From: Dillenia suffruticosa
Lineage: Eukaryota > Streptophyta > Magnoliopsida > Dilleniales > Dilleniaceae
Reading direction: 5' to 3'
Assembly: GCA_033439265.1 (NCBI GenBank)
Contig: JAVTVX010000011.1
Span: 9,548,590-9,612,589 of the forward strand
DNA length: 64,000 nucleotides
The notes under the pieces were generated by a model, which saw only the letters and a list, made by a program, of their open reading frames with translations, made no database searches and was not told the DNA's origin. A program made the translations under genes and the position numbers. Below are positions 60,359 to 64,000 of this stretch, piece by piece (position 1 is the stretch's first letter; each line of letters opens with the position of its first letter).

Positions 60359-61288
60359 GCTATGCTTCTGATTAAAATTTCTAAAAAGTTTGAAAACATT
60401 AAACATATGAACAAAAAGGTCAGCTGAATGATTCAAATGCGCCGAGAAATATTATTGTCTCATATCACAAGTACAAGATGGACATGTCGTACACTCTTCA
60501 GGGAGGAAAGACAAGAAATTCACTTATTAATATTATTACATGACAGAGCAGATACAAACGATAGAAGGTAGGGGTTGGCCAAAAAGAGATAGAAAAAATG
60601 CATCAAGTTTCGCACCTCCTCCATCATTTGGCCTCCCCTAATCTCCTAACACCTCTTGTTGCCCGACTTGAAAAAGGCTGAGGAAGAATCCTTAGCCACC
60701 TGTTACACATAGGATCTCGACGATGATCTTGACCTTCAGAAGAAAGCTTCAACTATGAACAAAAATCTCTCATCTTCGAGTTAAGATCTCTTTGTGCTTA
60801 AAGTTAGTATTCTTGAGAAACCCCGACAGATTCCACCATAACATTGGAATCCCGAACATCATGTGGAACCTCGTATCAGTAGTTCCATTCTTGATGGAAT
60901 CTCGTATCAGCAAAAACCTTTACACCTTTGGTTTTGAGACTTAAAACCCATATCAAACTATCCTTAGGTGACAGCTACTATCAACAGAAGGAGACTTAAA
61001 GTTACTCCCAAAATGATTGAAATCACTTCGAAGAGTACTAAAATCTCCATTTCTATTTATAACCATGAAAACATAATCTTTACGACTATAGGCAATTGAA
61101 ACGCTCCAATGAAAGACATATATAATGAATGAAGAATTCAAACTCACAAACTTCCCACACAACATTTATTCAAGATTATTTATTTGGTGGTTATCTCCAT
61201 TAATATCTTCACGACTCTCCAGGAAACAACTTTTAAACTTACTCCTTATGCCATTTTCTCTAAAATGACACAAGGAATAGAAGGCAAG
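60359..61288. other. Remaining 3' region of Tat element 3
   Basis: Between the tandem repeats and the 3' LTR lies about 0.9 kb of mixed sequence in which I recognise no protein on either strand. By position it is where an antisense ORF occurs in some Tat elements. It ends in the purine-rich AAGGAATAGAAGGCAAG (61,272-61,288), the likely PPT. Confidence 0.5.
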
Positions 61289-61973
61289 TGATGGAGCATG
61301 GTCTAAAAGTTGATTTGCATAAGACATAAGTCCAGAGCGCTAAAACATACCAAAGTGCTAAAACATGCCAAAATGCGTCATACACGCCCTGTTCTCTCGT
61401 CACACACCGATTAGTTCCTTCTCGGTAGTTATCGATCGGCTCTTTAATCTCCTTAGTGTTCGGTGCCATTGCTTGGATAAAGACAATATTCACTTTCCAA
61501 TAACATTCGAAGACAAGTTTCGTAGTCGAAAACGAAACCTTTGACCATCGTTAATAAGGAAAAAGAATCTTTAGTAGTCAAAACTTCCTTGCAAAGTAGT
61601 TTTAAATTTTTGAGAATCTATCACTATGATTTTCGTGATTTCAAGACACCCACATAAGAAAATTAGAGTTTGAGCACCCCAGATGCGTATGGTATTCAAA
61701 GATAAAGACTATATATATATATATATCATTAAACCACTAGACCAGGCATACTCTCTTTACTCACACATAGCACACAAAGGCATAATATAGTTCTTTTTCA
61801 ATCTATTTCTTTTTTATTGAAAATCGCTCTCTGATTTGAGTGTCGGAGTCTCCTTTACTAGAGCGCCCTCTAACGGCTTTTTGAAAGTCTTATTAATCAA
61901 GATCGACAGACAATCTAACAATTTGTTTGAGTTAACAAAGTTATCATCTGTGGAGTTAAATCCACCTTCAATA
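61289..61973 (+). repeat. 3' LTR of Tat element 3
   Basis: 685 bp, starting TGATGGAGCATGGTCTAAAA and ending AAATCCACCTTCAATA, directly followed by the GTAGG target duplication at 61,974-61,978. It contains a TATATATATATATATCATTA block near 61,712. Confidence 0.9.
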
Positions 61974-62815
61974 GTAGGAAATCCTAATGAAGAATTAATT
62001 GTTTTAAAGGTAATATTAATAAATTTAAAATGTCCAATTTTGTCGGATTATGATGGTATAAAGATGCATTCCTAACACAATTACTAAGAAGACACGACTA
62101 TAATTAAAGATTTTGAGAAAAAAAGATTTATATTTGGATTTCCTAAGTTATATTTGGATTTCCTAAGTTTTTTGCAGAAAGATTAACACAAAAACTAAAA
62201 GATGCAATTGGATTCGTTGATATTCCTTTTGATCAAATAACTTTTGAACAATTATTTATATTTATTAAAAAAGAAGGTATATCATTATGTTTAAAATAAA
62301 AACTTCACGTGAAATATGAGTTAGAAAGAAATAGAATTAGAAAAGAACTATGATGTTTTTGGTAAAAGTTTTGGTTCGCAAAAGATTTAGACTCCTTCGT
62401 CGGGAATTAAAAAATATAAACCAAATAAGAAATCAAAAGGATTTACAAATGAAAACAGTACTAAATTTTATAAAAGAAAATATAAGAAAAATATAAGAAT
62501 AAATAACAAAAACAAATGAAATATTATATTGGAAATGTGATAGAAAAGAACATGAAGCAAATAAATGCTATATTAAAAGAATGAAGAAATTGAAAGACAA
62601 TAAATTAATAGATGAATTAATGATTTTATTAATAAATAAAGTAATAGAAGATGAAATAATTTTATCCAGTGAATCAGAAACCATTTTATCTATATAAAAT
62701 TCATCGTGTCAAGGAGAAAAATTAGAAAAAGAGAAATCTAATAATTTGATTAGAAAAGGTGATGAATTAAGAATCCACTTTTAATGTTCATCATGTGTGA
62801 GTACCGCACTAACAC

Positions 62816-62874
62816 GAAAATGGTGGCGCTTTCTACAAACTTTTGAGGTAAAAAGTGTGAATATACATATATAA
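62816..62874 (+). repeat. Direct repeat, right copy, flanking the caulimovirid-like fragment
   Basis: AATGGTGGCGCTTTCTACAA followed by ACTTTTGAGGTAAAAAGTGT matches 54,042-54,100. It lies just right of the zinc-knuckle region and about 330 bp upstream of the Rab gene start. Confidence 0.75.
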
Positions 62875-62880
62875 ATAAGC

Positions 62881-63172
62881 TGAGGTGGCAATGGTATGCG
62901 TTGACACCGCCGGAATTCGTTCTCAGAGAGAAATCTTTTGTCAAGTTCAAAGGAAAGTCGGCAACCAACAACAGCGTGATTGAATCCAACTCAAGTGTCC
63001 CGCTTTCAACATGAGGCCGAGCTCAATTTTCCCATTTTTCTATTTTCCACGTGGCAAAAACAAAACATCCTGATGCATAAAACCGAATAGCACCGCATCA
63101 CATTCTATAATAATTCCCATTGGTCACCTCCTCTCGCCCTTTCGCTTTCCTTTTTGTCCAAAATCACCGTTA

Positions 63173-63203
<31 letters not shown>
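62881..63203 (+). promoter_or_regulatory. Promoter and 5' UTR of the Rab GTPase gene
   Basis: A perfect G-box palindrome CCACGTGG lies at 63,047-63,054, about 150 bp before the start codon. A TATA-like CTATAATAATTC lies at about 63,104-63,115, followed by a CCATTGG (CCAAT-type) at 63,117-63,123. The leader ends in an (AG)12 run (63,179-63,202) that touches the ATG. G-boxes are bound by plant bZIP/bHLH factors and GA runs by BBR/BPC proteins; both effects here are inferred from motif only. Confidence 0.6.
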
Positions 63204-63528
63204 ATGGAGGAAGAAGGAGAGGAGTACCTGTTCAAGGTGGTGATAATAGGGGACTCAGCAGTAGGGAAATCAAATTTGCTGTCGAGATACGCAAGAAACG
63301 AGTTCAACATAAACTCGAAAGCGACGATCGGGGTGGAGTTTCAGACGCAGAGCATGGACATTGATGGCAAGGAAGTCAAGGCTCAGATTTGGGACACTGC
63401 TGGTCAAGAACGCTTTCGTGCTGTCACTTCTGCCTATTACAGAGGTGCTGTTGGTGCTCTTATCGTCTACGACATTAGCCGACGCTCCACTTTCGACAGT
63501 GTTCGTCGATGGCTCGATGAACTTCACA
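63204..63528 (+). CDS. RABA5: Rab GTPase, RABA5 subclass (RABA5c/ARA4-like), exon 1
   Basis: This is the only clear host gene. Exon 1 encodes 108 residues plus one base of a split codon. Visible are the N-terminal [20 protein letters not shown] with the P-loop GDSAVGKS at residues 16-23, switch [12 protein letters not shown] (37-47) with its Thr41, and the switch II start [10 protein letters not shown] (63-72). The GEEYLFK lead and SRYARNEFN suit the RABA5 subclass, whose Arabidopsis member ARA4 has near-identical wording. RabA (Rab11-like) proteins cycle GTP on trans-Golgi and recycling membranes and route cargo to the cell surface. The ATG after the AG run is chosen because it gives the family-normal N-terminus; the frame extends upstream without an ATG. 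The exon ends at GTATGT, a phase-1 junction. G4/G5 motifs and the prenylated C-terminus lie beyond the window. Confidence 0.95.
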
Positions 63529-64000
63529 GTATGTCATTTTCCATTCCTTTTGGATTTTGATTTTTAACTTGATTTAGGACCTGGAATTCTTGGAGACTCT
63601 GTTTTGGCCTCTACATGAATCTGACTAGTTTCTGAATATTCCAAGAGTTTGATTAGCTTAAATTAGGATCTGGAACTGAATTTTTTGTGGGTCTTTGGAA
63701 ATTCACTCTCATTGCATTGCTTGGAGAGAAAGGAGATGAATATTGAATAAGAGCATTGGATCTACATTGATCAGATTGTAGCAGTTTTAACTTCAATTCT
63801 TTTCCTTTTCTACTTTTACTTTCCTTCTGTTTTGTCGGCAGCTAGTGAGGAGTACAATGTTGTGCTCCTAATTTGGTGACGTCTCTGGTTCGTTTTCATT
63901 TCCTATTGCTTGTAAGGGTTATTGTCGTCATATATTGGTTGCCTTATCTGTTCTCTGAGGGGGAGGGACGGAGGGAGGGAGGGAGGGAGGGAGGGAGGGA
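63529..64000 (+). other. Intron 1 of the Rab gene, open at the window edge
   Basis: It starts with GTATGT. No sequence resembling the HSDTTVARMLVGNKCDL continuation of Rab exon 2 is seen before the window ends, so the intron is longer than 470 bp. It is T-rich, as usual for plant introns, up to a G-rich end. Confidence 0.85.
63959..64000 (+). repeat. (GGGA)n tract in intron 1 of the Rab gene
   Basis: GGGAGGGACGGAGGGAGGGA continues with regular GGGA units to the last base. At least eight runs of three G on the coding strand could form a G-quadruplex in DNA or pre-mRNA. It may continue beyond the window. Confidence 0.9.

Larger units (their letters stand above)
55134..61973 (+). mobile_element. 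Tat-lineage Ty3/gypsy fossil 3 with paired LTRs and TSD GTAGG
   Basis: LTRs at 55,134-55,810 and 61,289-61,973 align throughout, and GTAGG flanks both outer ends (55,129-55,133 and 61,974-61,978). A primer-like site (TGACGCCATGTGTGGGAA) follows the 5' LTR. Parts: protease (about 55,886-56,490; SPYNAILSHLSLDGLEA), reverse transcriptase (about 56,600-57,300; KWRMCVDFTDLNKVCPKDSY), RNase H (about 57,390-57,890), a second archaeal-type RNase H (57,920-58,260; HKWTLHVNRSSN), integrase (about 58,420-59,515), a 92-bp tandem repeat block, and a purine-rich tract before the 3' LTR. Dual RNase H plus a repeat-rich 3' region is diagnostic of Tat. Gag was not recognised between the primer site and protease. 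Many breaks; LTR divergence roughly 20% by eye, so old. Confidence 0.87.
53921..62880 (+). mobile_element. Degraded caulimovirid-like (endogenous pararetrovirus-like) fragment, split by a Tat element
   Basis: Two AT-rich pieces (about 54,040-55,133 and 61,974-62,880) carry plus-strand frames of one character. The left has Glu/Asn/Lys-rich sequence, then NLLQEMSIARMAYKVNNIS and LLISGFTGQLKYKWDNALS (54,877-55,060). The right has a Cys/His zinc-knuckle-like stretch (about 62,530-62,580), then Lys- and acid/Ser-rich sequence (to 62,695). This order of helical domain, basic region, zinc knuckle and acidic tail resembles the capsid-protein region of caulimovirid polyproteins; a retrotransposon gag is the alternative. 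No polymerase was recognised. The fragment is broken and old. Direct repeats of about 55 bp lie near its two outer ends. Confidence 0.4.

Noticed and set aside
63120-63203. An N-terminal extension of the Rab protein reaching upstream of 63,204.
   Set aside because: The frame is open but has no ATG, would encode a Glu-Arg run from the AG microsatellite, and is absent from the RABA5 family. The ATG at 63,204 gives the normal N-terminus.
63270-63567. Antisense and out-of-frame frames over Rab exon 1.
   Set aside because: They overlap a highly conserved coding exon and have no family similarity of their own.

Overview
The window is nuclear DNA of a flowering plant, probably a eudicot. It is AT-rich, its only clear host gene is the first exon of a RABA5-type Rab GTPase at the right edge, and nearly everything else is transposable-element fossil of families found in angiosperms (Tat, Athila and chromovirus Ty3/gypsy; Sirevirus and another Ty1/copia; CACTA DNA transposons; a possible caulimovirid-like relic).

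Layout, left to right. 1-3,430: a minus-strand Tat-type gypsy relic (gag, protease, 60-bp tandem repeats, antisense coiled-coil reading frame, primer site, LTR). 3,440-9,030: a plus-strand chromovirus relic split by a 2.0-kb non-autonomous CACTA element (5,975-7,977). 9,031-13,370: intergenic DNA with a two-copy 320-bp tandem duplication. 13,690-15,590: a second minus-strand Tat relic (gag, primer site, LTR). 18,136-32,616: a nest in which a copia element is interrupted by a minus-strand Athila-like element, itself interrupted by a CACTA element (18,975-23,203) that keeps a TNP2 C-terminal exon, a six-exon TNP1/Ptta-like gene and a palindromic subterminal repeat array. 34,109-53,915: a minus-strand Sirevirus-like copia nest with a matching 5-bp target duplication, holding a gypsy LTR in one LTR, a second non-autonomous CACTA element in its interior, and a comparatively young chromovirus (47,437-53,254) in the other LTR. 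53,921-62,880: a degraded caulimovirid-like fragment interrupted by a Tat element (55,134-61,973) with paired LTRs and an exact 5-bp target duplication. 62,880-64,000: promoter, 5' UTR, exon 1 and start of intron 1 of the Rab gene.

Three CACTA copies share a subterminal code built from inverted GCGACGAA/TTCGTCGC words. The 18,975-23,203 copy has transposase-gene remains; the other two are non-coding, and both carry a GC-rich patch next to a tRNA-like Pol III box pair, in opposite orientations. All retroelements look broken. By eye the chromovirus LTRs differ by about 5-6%, whereas the Sirevirus and Tat LTR pairs differ much more, which agrees with the nesting order. No complete new functional system is evident; the most informative signals are the CACTA repeat family, the nested stratigraphy with target duplications, and the direct repeats around the caulimovirid-like relic.

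All boundaries come from reading and aligning by eye; none has been tested against a repeat library.
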